Below are positions 1-12,240 of a stretch of 64,000 nt of DNA, one piece after another (positions within the stretch are counted from its first letter, which is position 1; every line of letters starts with the position of its first letter). The stretch is from Plotosus lineatus (Eukaryota > Chordata > Actinopteri > Siluriformes > Plotosidae), in contig CM045735.1 in assembly GCA_024760905.1 (NCBI GenBank), positions 30,042,249 to 30,106,248 on the forward strand, written 5' to 3'. Both the position numbers and the translations under genes were made by a program. Under the pieces are notes generated by a model that made no database searches, had not been told where the DNA came from, and saw only the letters and a list, made by a program, of their open reading frames with translations.

Positions 1-356
1 GTTTTATTCATTTTTGTTTTGTAGGTTAAAGTGTTTTATATATTGTGCTCCTGAGTTAGTATTGCTTATCAAATTGTTGGTCAAAAATGGTTTACAGTTT
101 AAATAAAGATACTTTTTTATTTCAGGCAAATTGATGCACTTTAAATCTTTTTGTTCAAAGAATAAATAATTGTTAATAAAGTTATTCTTTGTTGGAAGTT
201 GATCTATATTTCTTCATTTTTATATTCCAGAATGATGATAATGATTTATGTTAATAAGGATGCAGTGTTATGCAGAGGATTATAAAAATTTTTAGGCTAT
301 AACGCTACATCGGGGGGGGGGGGTTGTTTTCCTCTTCCTGGGGGGGGCGACAGAAA
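1..356. other. AT-rich sequence, no gene seen
   Basis: AT-rich non-coding sequence with no recognisable gene. It holds two G homopolymer runs at about 311-323 and 341-347, just left of the first MITE. Confidence 0.6.
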
Positions 357-358
357 TA

Positions 359-1021
359 CAGTGGGACCTCACCTTACGAAATTAATCCATGATAGAAGTG
401 GTTTCTTAACCTGATTTGTTTCGTAAGTTGAACTGAATTTTACATGTAAATGGCCTGATTCGTTCCAAGGCCCACAATACTACCCCTAAACCCTTTAAAA
501 ATTATAAAAGTATACCTTTTAAGGCCTCCTTCTGCTTCAATATCGTACCGATGGCGGACGGGTTTGGCCAGATTCCTTTGCCATATCACTCAACCGCATG
601 CCACGAGCCCGCTTCTTCTTTTCACTCACACCGGGAATCACTTTCATCGGGAATCACACGTGCATGTGTTGACCATGTCTTCTTAGCAGAGTTATAATCT
701 TACAAATGTTTATGCAAGTTTAAAAGCCTGAGCCAAAAAAATAAAGTTGCAATGAGCACACTCGAAAAACTCACAAAAAGTAAAAAAAAGTAACTCTGTC
801 CTTTACGCATGTTAGAACACCGTGAAAGAACAATGGGTCGAAAAGCATCATGGGTATTATGGAGATGCAGCTCCATAATAGCCAATAGGAGGGAGCTGCG
901 TCATGAGAATTATGGAGATGCAGATCCCTCCTAGCCAATGGGAGGCCATTTTAGGACATTTTAGGTAAATGCGTTTCGTTTTTTTCATTTGTTGGGACTT
1001 CCGTAAGGTGACGTACCACTG
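359..1021. mobile_element. Family A MITE (pogo/Tigger-like), copy 1
   Basis: Non-autonomous DNA transposon with inverted ends: the left end reads cagtgggacctcaccttacg and the right end is its near complement. It is flanked by TA on both sides (357-358, 1022-1023), as expected for the Tc1/mariner/pogo superfamily. It codes for nothing. The same sequence recurs at 62612-63308 and, in part, at 16115-16423, which fixes the boundaries. Assignment to pogo/Tigger rests on TIR style and TA target only. Confidence 0.75.
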
Positions 1022-1023
1022 TA

Positions 1024-1477
1024 ATAAGGTCAGAAATTATTAAATACTCTGTTGAACTTGAAACCCAATTTTAACCAAAGCTACACGTTTAAAGGGTTGA
1101 AAATTGCAGGGCATTTTGGTTAGTTACCCCAAAACATAAAATTTACCATCATTTATGGTACCAATAACCCAAATTTAACACCCACCTTGCTGTGATGGGG
1201 GACAATTAACAATAGGTATAAATCATTGTGCAGCCTTATAATGACTCCTTTATATCTAACTAATGAGCTTATTACATCAATATAGTAGCCTTCCACTTCG
1301 TTTCACTTGACAGCATGAATCTATAGGAAGCACCAGACAGAAGATAAAAGAAATGGAAAGAATAATGTAAATGGAGGATTTTACTTCTGAAAGGAAATCA
1401 GTCACCTTAAGTCTGCATGAACAAATCCTGTTCTGTGCCTGAGAGAACCACATCAAGCACTTAAAGTGAAGTACCTA
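1024..1477. other. Unassigned non-coding sequence
   Basis: No ORF, repeat family or RNA gene recognised. It lies between two MITEs. Confidence 0.5.
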
Positions 1478-2125
1478 CAGTCATCCCTTGAATATCGCGG
1501 ATAATGTAGACCAGACCTGGCCGCGATATTCGAAAAACCGCGAAGTAGGAACGCCCCGCCCCCACCCCATTTCTACCCTGTTGTCTCATTTCTATATGTT
1601 TTCGCGTCTATACAATATCAAGAAGTGTATATTAAACGTTACAGTTATATGCATATGTAAATACTGTAATGTATTAATATTTAAATAGAATTTATATATA
1701 AATACTTTAAGTACTGTACTCATCTCTGACAGTAGCTCTTCTCCGCGGTGCAGGACGTTCACAAACACTATACAGTGAGATCACAAAATCACAAAAAATC
1801 CCGCGGGAATGTGCGAGGCAACAGCGTCACGCATCTAAGCCAGTCAGCATGCGAGATTGAGTTGAGTGGGCGGGAGGCAACAGCATCACGCGTCTAAGCC
1901 AATTAGCTTGCAAGATTGAGTTGAGTGGGCGGTTCCTACCTCAACTGGGGAGGAGGAGCACTTCAAGTCTGTCGTTTGGAAACAATGAACGCAGCCTGCC
2001 TTGGGTCCCTGCCTTCCGCTTGCTTACATGCGAGTTTCAGCATGAATTTTTTTTTTTAATTAATTAAAATACCACGATGTACCAAGACCGCAATGCTCAA
2101 ATCGCGATGTGGCAAGGGATGACTG
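1478..2125. mobile_element. Family B MITE, copy 1
   Basis: The left TIR begins cagtcatcccttgaatatcg and the right end is its near complement. TA flanks both ends (1476-1477 and 2126-2127). A second copy in the opposite orientation lies at 22513-23108. No coding capacity. TIR style and TA target suggest a pogo/Tigger-type non-autonomous element. Confidence 0.75.
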
Positions 2126-2127
2126 TA

Positions 2128-4009
2128 TATGGGCTTCCCAAGGTCCTGCCGAAATCATGCGATGAAACTACATGGTGTCCCATTTAACACCACCAACACA
2201 GCAAAGGTCAGGCCCCCTTCCATATGTGGTAAAATACTTGAGAAATGTTGTATTCGTTTCATAAAAAAATATTTTTAATGTGGGAGCATAAAGGCTTCCA
2301 AGTCTAAGAAAAACGCTCGTGAGAGCTTTTCTAATAAACAGAACTTGAGTACTCTATAGGCACCTACATGCCATTGTACATTCCAATACATGCATGGAAA
2401 GGGAGGGGCATTTAGATGTTTGAATCCTATAATATACCCAAAAGGGGTGGGGAAATGTGAAGCACCTCTTAGTGCGATGTATAGCTGTACAAATCATGCA
2501 TAATTTAGATCTGTTTATTCAGATTATACATCTACATCAAACCCTATTTAAGAATAAAACCTTAGCCTGTCAGTATTTATCACAAATAAGCTGCAAGGAA
2601 ACAAACAAGTGTAGCTGTCTAACAGGAAAGTGTATGTTCACAAAGGACAAATCAACAGATTGTGGGGGTCACAATTTATCTCCTCCCGAGTTAGTCTGTA
2701 AAATGTCTACTTAGTCGAGCAAATGAGGACGGACACACAGATGGAGAACGCCTCTGAGGACAGAACAGGGTGTTTTCTCCAGATGCCAGACTGTGAGCTG
2801 TGTATTTCGTAACCCCTGGGGCAAGCAAGCGAGCGCAGACATGAAGAGCCGATCAAACAGAAATGGAACACAATTGAGACCAGACCAGTCAATCGAGATG
2901 CTGAACTCCAACTCATGTCAGAAACTGAAGCCTATGTTCAATTTTGGGCCAGACCAAGCGTGGATATGGACCCAGGTCCAATTTCACGTCGAGTGGGAAC
3001 AAACCGCCATGGAGTTCACTGAACGACTGAAAAACGTCCCTTTCTGCTCTATGATGCTATAATTTTAGGACAACCTTGTCACATTTGGGAAGGACATCCT
3101 GAAAGGTTAATTGCTCTGTGTGTTCCAGAACAGCTCAGCGAAATTAAAAACAGGACGCGGCAGAACACTCATGGTAAAGCTGCTCACGGACAAGCTTGAG
3201 ACATGATCCAGCAGGCACAATGAGCTTTCAGAAAGACCTACATTTCATCATGTGGACTCACCTAGCACATTAAAGCACACATGCCCTATTAAAGCAAAAT
3301 GGGAACAGTGAACAAGAGCTCTGGGACTTAAAGAAGCAAGCTTTACATATTGCTCAAACAGGAAATAGGTCATATATTATCCTGAAGGAAAAAGGGCAGA
3401 ACCCATTTTTAGTAGTCGGATTCTTGATATTCCTTTTTGTCCTAATAATTACTCATGAATCAGACCAACAAGGATACACTTACAACCTACTGCCTTTATC
3501 CCAAAAGTATTACAAGTCACACAGAACTGAGAAACACTGACGAGCAAGCATGCAAAGAACAAAAGACTAGTTTCCTCTGAATAAAGAAAATGACAAAACT
3601 GAATGTTCAGCATTCTTTTCTTTCATCTGTGCGCCTGTTTCAACCTGATTCCCAATTTCCATCCTCCACTGAATAACACCATTTAAAACAGTCCAACAAT
3701 CTTAAAAATCCATATAAAATAACAGCGATATTCAAGCACTGCCTGAAAGCTTTGCTCAAAAAAAAATGTTTTTTGTACAACTTTACACGGCTATGCATAC
3801 ATAAAGTAAAAGAATAAGCTGCAAGGTGCAAGCACCCTCAGAGCCAATGTCGGTGGCACCCACACAATATATATGTTCCCCCAATCGGTTACATATTCAT
3901 GACAAAATCATGGCTTTTCAACTTTCGCATAAATATGGAGCGAAGCTAAAATGATGCCAAAGGTTTCAGTCCGTGGTGGATGAAAGTAACAATGTAAAAC
4001 CCTGGTGCA
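2128..4009. other. Unassigned sequence, no recognisable gene
   Basis: About 1.9 kb without a repeat I recognise. Short open frames around 2.7-3.1 kb occur on both strands but resemble no family, and I do not call them coding. It may be intron of the putative minus-strand gene whose promoter is near 24.8 kb, or intergenic. Confidence 0.4.
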
Positions 4010-4110
4010 GGGCACAAAACTAAGAAAATTTTCCACTTAACTGGAGAGCAGACAGAAGAAAAAATCTGCAGAACCCCTAAGAATTTTACTGGACCCCACT
4101 TTTTCTGGAA
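4010..4110. repeat. Left-end fragment of the cagggcacgaaat repeat family
   Basis: The stretch starting cagggcacaaaactaag matches one arm of the hairpin element at 59181-60060, including the shared run aaaaaatctgcag. No right end is present nearby, so this is a solo or truncated end. Confidence 0.5.
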
Positions 4111-4477
4111 TTAATTGTTGAAATTTTTTGAACATGTTTAATAAGTCATATTTTCTTTAATTGGACCAATATTTTTTGGTGTTTGCAAAGTAATATTGTA
4201 CTCAGGCCTTTTACAGTAGTACTACATAGTTAGCTTTAAATAACATTAAAGTAGTGCGTTAACTCATACTTTCAAAGTGTGGGTATAGTCATTGGTCCTA
4301 CCTAAAAAGTCCTCTTTGAAAGTTGATTCTTTTCATAATCTTTATAATCTCAGACATTAGTGCAACTTGGTCCAGCGTCAATGGTCAGTTTTTTGATCTT
4401 TGACAAAGCCAGTTAACTTTGCCAGCTTTGACATCGTTAGTTACAGTTAAATTGTTATTATACTCGCAGATTAGCTG

Positions 4478-4797
4478 CAAACCCAGAAATGACTGGCACG
4501 TGATTCAAATTTAGCCAATGGCTGAGAGCTTTTGTATCTCCCTCCTGTTGATTGATTGCAGATGATGTGTCCACCTCTATTTTTTTCTCCTTCGCACACG
4601 TGGCATCAATGTGATTGCTTGAATTGTGAATTAACATTTTTTAATGTGTCTTTAATTATTATTTAAGCCCGATGATACCACTCAAAAGCTCTGTTTTATT
4701 TATTCATAAAGCGCTCAGGCTCCTTACCAGAAGCTAGAGATGCAGAGCGTTTGAGTGGCATCATAGGGCTGAAATAATAATTAAAAACACACTTAAA
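4478..4797. repeat. Fold-back derivative of family C
   Basis: Positions 4480-4690 match, in reverse, the right part of family C (compare 23237-23420). About 51 nt at 4642-4692 then recurs inverted at 4744-4795, both ending in the gagtggcatcat-type motif. The result is a diverged hairpin with a loop of about 50 nt. Confidence 0.55.
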
Positions 4798-4817
4798 AAA
4801 AAATAAATAAATAAATC

Positions 4818-7470
4818 CCCTCCTTGAATCGCCACCTTATTGTGGTGGAGGGGTTTGCATGACCTAATGATTCTAGAAGCTATGTTGTCAGGGGCATAAT
4901 TCCCCTGGAAGGGTCACCCAAGGCAAACAGGTCCTGGGTGAAGGTCTAGATGACGTGCGGTTCAGAAGACCTCTATGCGAAATAAAAAGAAAAGGACACA
5001 GTTTCCCTTGCCCGGAAGCGGGTCGCCGGGGTCTCCCCTCTGGAGCAAGGCCTGGGGAGGGGCTTGAAGGCGAGCGCCTGGTGGTCGAGCTTCTACCCAT
5101 GGAGCCCGGCCAGGCCCAGCCCGAAAAGGAGACATGGGTCCGCCCTCCCATGGACCCACCACCTGTGGAAGGGGCAATAGGGGTTGGGTGTAATGGGAGC
5201 TGGGTGGCAGCCGAAGGCATGGGTTCTGTCAGACCAATTCTGGGTTACTGACTCTGACTCTTGGTACATGGAATGTCACCTCTCTTGTGGGGAAGAAGCC
5301 TGAGCTGGTGCGTGAGGAGGCGAGATACTGACTAGACATAGTCGGGCTCACCTCAACGCATAGCTTGGGCTCTGGAACCACCCATCTTGAAAGAGGCTGG
5401 ACTTTATTCCATTTTGGAGTTGCTTATGGGGAGAGGCGGCGAGCCGTTGTGGGCATCCTTGTTGCCCCCGCCTCAGTGCCCAAACGTTGGGGTTCTTCCC
5501 GGTCGACGAAAGGGTATCTTCCCTCCGCCATTGGGTGGGGTGATGAGTCCTGACTGTTATTTGTGCGTATGAATCAAATGACAGTTCAGAGTACCCACCT
5601 TCTTGGAGTCTTTAGGGGGTGTTTTTGGGAGAAAGCTCCCTCGGGAGACTCACTCGTTGTCTTGGGAGACTTCAACGCCCATGTGGGCAACAATAGTGTG
5701 ACCTGGAAGGATGTGATTAGTAGGTATGGCTTCTCCAGTCTGAACCCAAATGGTGTTTTGTTGTTTAGACTTCTGTGCTCTGTGTTACAATTTGTCTATC
5801 ACGAACACCATGTTTGAACATAAAGGTGTCCATAAGTGCACTTGGCACCAGGACACCCTGGTGATTCAATGATCGACTTAGTAGTCGAGTCACCAGACAT
5901 GGAACCGCATGTTCTGGACACTTGGGTGAAAAGGGGAGCTGAGCTGTTAACCGATCACCACCTGGCAGTTCTAAACGTGTAATTAGGGTTTGCTGGGAAC
6001 GTTTGGCGGAGTCTCCTATCAGAGACGCCTTTAACTCCCTCCCCTGGCTGAACTACAACCACATCCCAGAGGAGGCAGATGAATTGGAATGGGCCATGTT
6101 TCGTGCCTCCATTGCTGAAGCGGTAGCCCATAGCTGTGGCCGGAAAGCCGTTGGTGCTTGTCGTGGCAGTAACCCCCGAACCCAGTGGTGGACACCTGTG
6201 GTGATGGGGGCCGTCCAGATGAAAAAGTATCGGGTCTTATTGGCCTGTGGGACTCCCGAGACTGCAGACAGGTACCGGCAGGCCAAACGTGCTGCAGCCG
6301 AAGCTGTCGCAGATGCAACATCTCGAGCGTGGGAGGCGTTTGGTGAGGGCCTGGAGAGAGATTATAGGTTGGGGTGGGAACAGGAGGGGAAAGCAGTTCT
6401 CCACAAATATTGTTTACAGTGGAATTGGGGAGCTGCTCACCTCAACTGGGGATGGCGTTGGGAGGTGGAAGGAATACTTTGAAGACCTCCTCAATCCCAC
6501 CAACACGCCCTCTCTGGAGGAGGAAGACACTGGGGGTTTGGGCAGGGGTCTGCCCATCACTGAAGTGGAGGTCACTGAGGTAGGAAAAAAGCTCCTTGGT
6601 GGTCGGGCTCCGGGGTTAAATGAGAATCGCCCTGAATATCTCAGGGCTCTGGATGCTGTTGGACTGTCTTGGTTGACATTTCTCTACAACATCGTGAGGT
6701 CATCGGGGGCTGTACCTCTGGATTAGCAAACCAGGGTGGTAGGCCCCCTTTTTAAAAATGGTGTGTTCCAATTATTGGGGAATCACACTCCTCAGCCTAC
6801 CCAGGGAAGTCTATGCAGGGGTACTGGAAAGGAGGAGTCGACCGACAGTCGAACCTCGGATTTAGGATGAACAATGTGGTTTTCGTCCTGGCCGTAGCAC
6901 TCTTGACCAACTCTATATGCTCCACAGGATCTTGGAGGGGGCATGGGAGTTTGCCCAATCTGTCCACATGTGTTTTGTGGATTTGGATAAGGCTTTCAAC
7001 CATGTCCCTCGGGCTATTTTGTGCAGCGTGCTCCGGGGGTGCGGCGTTCCGGACCCGTTGCTGCAGGCCATTTGATTGCTGTATCACTGAAGCCAGACTT
7101 TGGTCCGTATTGGTAACAACAGGCCAAATACGTTTCTGATGAAGGTTGGAGTCCACCAAGGCTGTCTTTCGTGACCAATTCTGTTCATAATTTTTATGGA
7201 CAGAATTTCTAGGCACAGCCGAGGCGTTGAGGAGTTCCGGTTGGGTGAACATCGGATCGCGTCTCTGCTTTTTGCGGATGATATTGTCCTTTTTGCTTCA
7301 TCAAGCTGGGACCTCCAGCTCTCATTGGAGCGATTGGCAGTCGAGTGCGAAGCGGCCAGGATGAAAATTAGCACCTCCAAGTCCGAGGCCATGGTTGTCA
7401 GCTGGACAAGGGTGGACTGCACCCTCCAGGTCGGGAATGAGGTCCCGCCCCAAATGGTGAAGTTTAAGTA
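4818..7470 (+). mobile_element. Rex3-like LINE (RTE clade), 5' complete, degenerate
   Basis: Non-LTR retrotransposon. The 5' end has the Rex3-type leader (gtggtggaggggtttgc at about 4843). Endonuclease remnants follow at about 5.3-6.0 kb (a GDFNAHVG motif near 5.67 kb). The reverse-transcriptase domain carries FVDLDKAF near 6.98 kb and the catalytic box [11 protein letters not shown] near 7.27 kb. Many frameshifts and stops make it non-functional. Identification as Rex3 also rests on the gcaaaccagggtggt and caaggctgtc stretches typical of fish Rex3. The 3' part is lost after position 7470. Confidence 0.85.
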
Positions 7471-7471
7471 G
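7196..7471 (+). pseudogene. Reverse transcriptase fragment (Rex3-like)
   Basis: Longest clear coding remnant of the Rex3-like element, 91 residues. It has the YADD-type box as FADDIVLFASSS near residues 27-38 and the downstream [12 protein letters not shown] block. In the family this is part of an RT that copies its own RNA into nicked chromosomal DNA. Here it is an isolated fragment and not a working enzyme. Confidence 0.8.
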
Positions 7472-7654
7472 ACACACTTTCGCCACTAACTGGTTGGTGG
7501 TGGTCGTGTGATAGGGAAGGTAATACCTGATGGATGGAAATTGGACATGACTAAATTAGGGAGAAAGGGGGGAATCAAAATCAAAAAATTCATAATCAAT
7601 CCAGTAGGTGACAGCAGTCTGTTTAAGGCAGTGGTCCCCAAACTACGACCCGCT

Positions 7655-8030
7655 TCCTGAAATAAGCTTCCTTCGCCGGGTGGCGGGGCTCTCCCTTAGA
7701 GATAACATAAGAAGCTCTACCATTCGGGTAGAGCTCGGAGTAGAACCGCTGCTCTTCCGCATTGAGATGGGCCAGTTGAGGTGGCTCAGGCAGCGGTTCA
7801 GAATGCCTCCTGAACACCTCCCTGGTGTGGTGTTTTGGGCATGTCGAATCGGAAAGAGACCCCGGGGTCGACCTAGAACACACGTTGGAGGGACTGTGCG
7901 TCTCGGCTTGTCTGGGAATGCCTCGATGTCCGCCACGGAAGAGTTGGAGGAAGTGGCTCAGGAGAGGGACGTCTGGACCTCTTTGCTGCCCCCGTGACCC
8001 GATCTCGGAAGAAGCGGAAGATGATAAATT
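7655..8030 (+). mobile_element. Rex3-like LINE, 5'-truncated 3' end
   Basis: Codes in broken frames for the C-terminal block of the Rex3-type polyprotein: FLRRVAGLSLRDNIRSS, then GVEPLLFRIEMGQLRWLR, then GKRPRGRPRTHV. It ends near ccccgtgacccgatctcgg. Heavy 5' truncation is typical of LINE insertion. It lies inside the hAT element at 7629-9055. Confidence 0.75.
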
Positions 8031-8047
8031 AAAAAGTTTTTACTGAA

Positions 8048-8210
8048 TCATTACTACTTTTTCCTACATTATTACTGTATTAATGAATAAGACCGTATAT
8101 AGAATGTGTTTAAGAATCATATTTTAGCCTATGTAATATCATACATAGGGTTTTAAAACCACATCAATAAATTTTTTTGACCCGCAGCAAGAGCTGGAAC
8201 CGAACCATGG
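8048..8210. repeat. Diverged family-C-like fragment
   Basis: Contains the stretches agaatgtgtttaaga and atagggttttaaaacc, shared with family C copies at 11.3 kb, 16.45 kb, 21.4 kb and 41.9 kb. Orientation is reversed relative to 21346-23469. Confidence 0.45.
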
Positions 8211-8221
8211 ATCTGACACTG

Positions 8222-8318
8222 CTGACACGGGGGCCAGTATTGGGTTGGATTTTTCCGGATAGCCCACAAAATGCCGGCAAATGCTGGTGGACCGGCACTA
8301 ATTTCGCTCCATGCAGGT
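8222..8318. repeat. Right-end fragment of the cagggcacgaaat family
   Basis: The stretch ggttggatttttccgga with aaatgccggcaaatgc recurs at 59977-60060. Both end near atttcgc(a/t)cc. Confidence 0.55.
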
Positions 8319-8402
8319 GTTAATCTTCAGGCCAGCATGGTAAACTGATTCTATGTGGCCTGAGAGTACACATTTTGCATCAACAGAAATTGCCAGCCAA
8401 AC

Positions 8403-8820
8403 ATGGCCATCTGTGATTGCTTCATTCATACGCGGGGTGCTGTCACTTCAAGTGTTAGACACTCCTCAAAATATACATGCACTGCAGTTCAAAAAGAGGT
8501 GGGTTATGGTAGAGAAAACTTGATTCAGAATGCAGGGTATTTAACCTGCAGTGGACAAACGGTTATTTTTTTGTTCAATGCAAAGAAAACGCTGTTTGTA
8601 TCATCTGTCAAAAGGCAGTGGCGGTATTCAAAGAATATAATCTGCCCCGACACTCTGAATCCCATAACAAAGACAAGTATGATCGCTTGCAAGGCCAAAT
8701 GCAAGAAGACAAACTCTCAAAGCTAAAAAGTGGGCTGTTAGCTCAGGAGAATAAATTTGTACGCCAGGCTCGGCTGAACCAGCCGTCTGGACAGGCGGCT
8801 TTCGGGTTGCTCAACTGATA
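8403..8820 (+). pseudogene. hAT transposase N-terminal fragment (BED zinc-finger-like)
   Basis: In one frame the sequence reads ...CIICQKAVAVFKEYNLPRH followed by SHNKDKYDRLQGQMQEDKL, the C-x2-C...H-x(4)-H layout of the BED-type finger at the start of many hAT transposases and domesticated hAT-derived proteins. The frame ends at a stop after FGLLN near 8816. There is no dimerisation or catalytic region. It fits the hAT ends at 7629 and 9055. Confidence 0.55.
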
Positions 8821-9063
8821 GCAAGCAGCATTTTTTTTTTTTTTTGTTATTTTTATTTCCTGACTTTTTTTCTGTGAAGGTCCAGGAAAGGGTTACTAAT
8901 ACCTGGTTATGCATGGCTTACTGGAAAACAATTAATGTTTATGTTTAGGCAGCCCTGTGATCGTCACACTTTTTCTGTTACAAACTGACCTCGGCATCCC
9001 ATCAGAGAAGGGAAAAGTTATGTGGCCCCAGCAGGAAAATGTTTGGGGACCCCTGATTTAAAG

Positions 9064-9810
9064 TGTCAATCATGGCTGAAGAAAGATCACAAGCTAGCAT
9101 GCTTTTGTCAAGCACTGTCAGAAACGGAAAGTAAATATATTTCAAGAGGACAAATGAAAAACTAAACCTCAAAACTAAAACATTTTGGTTTTATTGTTGC
9201 CCTTTGTTGACAGATTATCCAACCCTTGATGACCTCAAAATCTAGAAAGGTCACCCTCAGTAAAATTGAGTTTGGCCCACATAATGAATAATTTGGACAC
9301 AGCATGAAAAAAATGCATTTAGAGTTTGCACTCTGAGTACCCATCCAGTTGGTTATGTGTGTAAATTATGAACAGGTCTTTCTTACACATGCATACACAT
9401 GTAAACGATAAACTAGCTTTTTTCCCTCCACACTAACCGAGTTTCCTGAGCACAGTACAGCTAATCACTGATGTAACTGTGTACACCTGATTCCACTTTA
9501 CACAATTGATTTAAACACAGCTTCCTGTCTGGGTGCGTCTTTATTGCCATTACAATGTTCGCTGTCCATCCTGTGTTTATTTTTCCAACCATTTTTCTCC
9601 CCGATTTATTCATATCCAATTCCCACCCATCAAGTATTACCTCCCTGTTTCACACAACTACCACCAACCACTGAAGGGTGCAAGCATGCAAATGCCCCCT
9701 CGGCGACATGCAATGCCTCCACCCCCTCTTTTCAAACTGCTGCACAAGCATATTTGGGGTCAGTATAACACACTCAGGGAAAGCGCTATACAGCCCCCAT
9801 ACAATTGCGC
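9064..9810. other. Unassigned sequence
   Basis: No gene or known repeat recognised up to the (CA)n tract. Confidence 0.5.
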
Positions 9811-9811
9811 T

Positions 9812-9815
<4 letters not shown>

Positions 9816-9848
<33 letters not shown>
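9816..9848. repeat. (CA)n microsatellite
   Basis: Uninterrupted CA dinucleotide run of about 16 units, followed by imperfect ATA/CACA sequence. Confidence 0.95.
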
Positions 9849-9849
<1 letters not shown>

Positions 9850-9881
9850 ATATATCACAGACATATATACACACACAAATA

Positions 9882-10420
9882 CAGTGGAACCTCGGCAGCC
9901 GAACAAAATTCGTTCCAAAGATGTGACCGATTACGGGATTTGTTGGAAAAGTGAAACAATATTTCTCATAAGAAATAGTTAAAACTCAATTAATGTGTTC
10001 AAATGAATGTCTACTTCTGTCAATACAGCTGTATATACTTTGAAAATGAGTGTATTTATAAAACATTAATATACAGCCCGTATATTAATGTACAAAAGAG
10101 TAAAACATAATACGTAATAATTAACCTAATTATGTACTGTATTTGTTTACAGTACATACCTCTCGAGTTGGGATGTGTCAGTGTATGTGGAGGCATGGCA
10201 GGGATCCCAGCAAGGTTAGGAAAAAAAAAAAAAAAAAAAAAAAAGAGGGAACTTGTTCAGAAAAATAAATCTTTTAGCGTGCGGGGGGGGGGGTGTCAAA
10301 GGGGATGCAGAGCCCCTAAAGCTGAAAAAAAAGAGCGAAATTCCACCAAAATAGGAGAGAAAAATAATGAGATTCCGCTAAATAGCGAAGATCTGGGATC
10401 CCTGGGATGGGGCAAGAGAG
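9882..10420. mobile_element. Pogo/Tigger-like MITE, left end only
   Basis: Starts cagtggaacctcggcagccg directly after TA, with the taagaaatagtt block usual in this class. No matching right end was found, so the right limit is approximate. Contains A and G homopolymers (10219-10242, 10283-10292). Confidence 0.45.
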
Positions 10421-11279
10421 ATGGGGGACAGGTTATTGCTTTGAGGGAGTGTGAGAGTTTTTCCCTTCTCTGTTTCTTGATTGCAGTTGATTCTTCACAT
10501 TCTCATGACTTTTCTGTTTTCTTTTCCAGTAGAATTACTTCTGCTTAAATTTCATCAATCATTATTTTTAGTATAGCTTTATTTATTATCCGCTAAGTTT
10601 TATCAGACATGTTTTATCCCAGGCAATGTGATTTCTATGAAACCATGGAGCAACACTGGACGAGGCACAGATATCTGGGACCCCATTCAAGCATGAGGAG
10701 GCTGATCACTTTCTTCCGACTGTGTTCTTCTTGTCTTGTGACAGCAACAGATCCAAAAGATGCGGTTGGCAGCTTGATGTGTCTCTGAAGAAGCACATGA
10801 TATCCTTCTTCCTCCTGGGTGGGTCACTGTCTTGTGATAGAGAGCTGCTGGTGGCTGGAAATCAGCCAACAATAAATTTGGGTGAGCATCTGAGGGTTTT
10901 TACTTGCCTTTGGCTTGTGCAACAAATGGATTTGCTCACCCAGCCTACAAGTACTCTTGTAAAACTGTGAGGTGACTTGATAAATAATTAACCCTCACTG
11001 CTTTCGGAGGAAAAAAAAAAAAAACGTGCAACTGCATCACATAAAAATAATCTCCATGGAAATTCTTCTGTCTCATCTACTTTATATACATTTCTTTAGT
11101 TTGTCAGTTGTCGAGTACTGCTACATAATTAAGTTAGGATGAAAATACAATTTGAGAAGCAGACAGTAAGATCCAACATCTTGTGAAAAACAAAAGCTAC
11201 CTGACTAGCTGGTTGCACTGGTCTGTGCTATCTTTAGCACCAGATGCAAAAAAACAAAAAAACAAACAAATTTATATAC
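10421..11279. other. Unassigned sequence
   Basis: No protein family recognised on either strand; a short open frame at 10722-10970 has no support as a gene. Confidence 0.45.
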
Positions 11280-12039
11280 CAGTAGGCCCTCGACATTCAC
11301 TGAAGTTCAGTTCTGAGCCCTCCTGCGAATCGAGATAATCCGCGAGTTTTGTACCCGGAAGTAAAACCCCATGTAACACGTCACATGCACGAATGAGCAG
11401 CCCGAAGTAAAATACTATGTATCCATTACATGCGTTAAAATATGCTTCTTAAACACATTATATAGACAGTCTTACTCATTAATACAGTATTAACTTAGTA
11501 AAATATAGTAATGATAAAGAAAAACTTTTCAATTTTTACTCTTATTTTTAATTTATGATAAAATATAAGCATTATACAGCATATACTATTGTAAAGCAGT
11601 CGTTTTAAAGTCTTTTTCAATTATTATTCCAGTACAGTACCCAAGTTAATTCTGAGAATGTTTGTGCATGAGATTTTATGTTCTGTAGCATGTTTAACAA
11701 ACGATACCAAAAGGATATACTTAATTGTGCTTCATGTCCTTTGACATTGAACTTGGAGTGACGTCTTCAAGATGGCGCTGCCTAGAGGGCAATGTCGCGG
11801 AGTTCAGTTAAATTGTTTCATTGTTCTTTCTTTGTTTTACACGATTCTCGTCTATGAGCGGTTGATCCTACTACAGCTATGGGCAGCTTCAGCTTCAAGC
11901 AACTAAGCATGCAACAACTTGTATCTTGAGCTTACTGTATATGCTATGGCAGCTGAATGTTAGCGGTTAGCTAGCGGTTACCAGCTAAGCCCAGGCGGAG
12001 TTCTCAGAGGCTTGGTTCGCACTTCCGGCCATACTACTT

Positions 12040-12240
12040 GAAAATGTTCAGTCCCTGCAAAACAAGATGGACAAGCTTCATGCTCAGATTGCAGCGCAGA
12101 GGGATCTACAGGACCGTGTTTCTGTGAAACATGGCTCGAGGAGAGTACACCCGATGAGGCGATTGCTCCAGCCAGCTACACGGCCTTCATCCCCTGCAAT
12201 CCCAAGCGTCGGAGTCGTTGTTCGGCCCCTTCCCGCCTGG
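12040..12240 (+). pseudogene. LINE endonuclease N-terminal fragment inside family C
   Basis: In shifting frames it reads ENVQSLQNKMDKLHAQIAAQ, then an ETWLEEST-like block broken by a frameshift. This is the start of an L2/CR1-type LINE endonuclease (N-x-RSL-NK and ETWL motifs). The downstream catalytic part is missing. Confidence 0.6.

Larger units (their letters stand above)
7629..9055. mobile_element. hAT element containing a Rex3-like fragment
   Basis: The TIRs are cagtggtccccaaac on the left and, reversed, caggggtccccaaac on the right (14 of 15 match). They are flanked by imperfect 8-bp duplications gtttaagg (7621-7628) and atttaaag (9056-9063), the hAT hallmark. Inside are a Rex3-like 3' piece, a family-C-like stretch, and a plus-strand fragment resembling a hAT zinc-finger N-terminus. 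It is a defective mosaic. Confidence 0.65.

Noticed and set aside
2457..3062. Overlapping short frames on both strands near 2.5-3.1 kb
   Set aside because: No recognisable domain, no splice-consistent structure; could be chance.
10687..10970. Possible short exon
   Set aside because: Open frames on both strands but no family resemblance or convincing splice sites.
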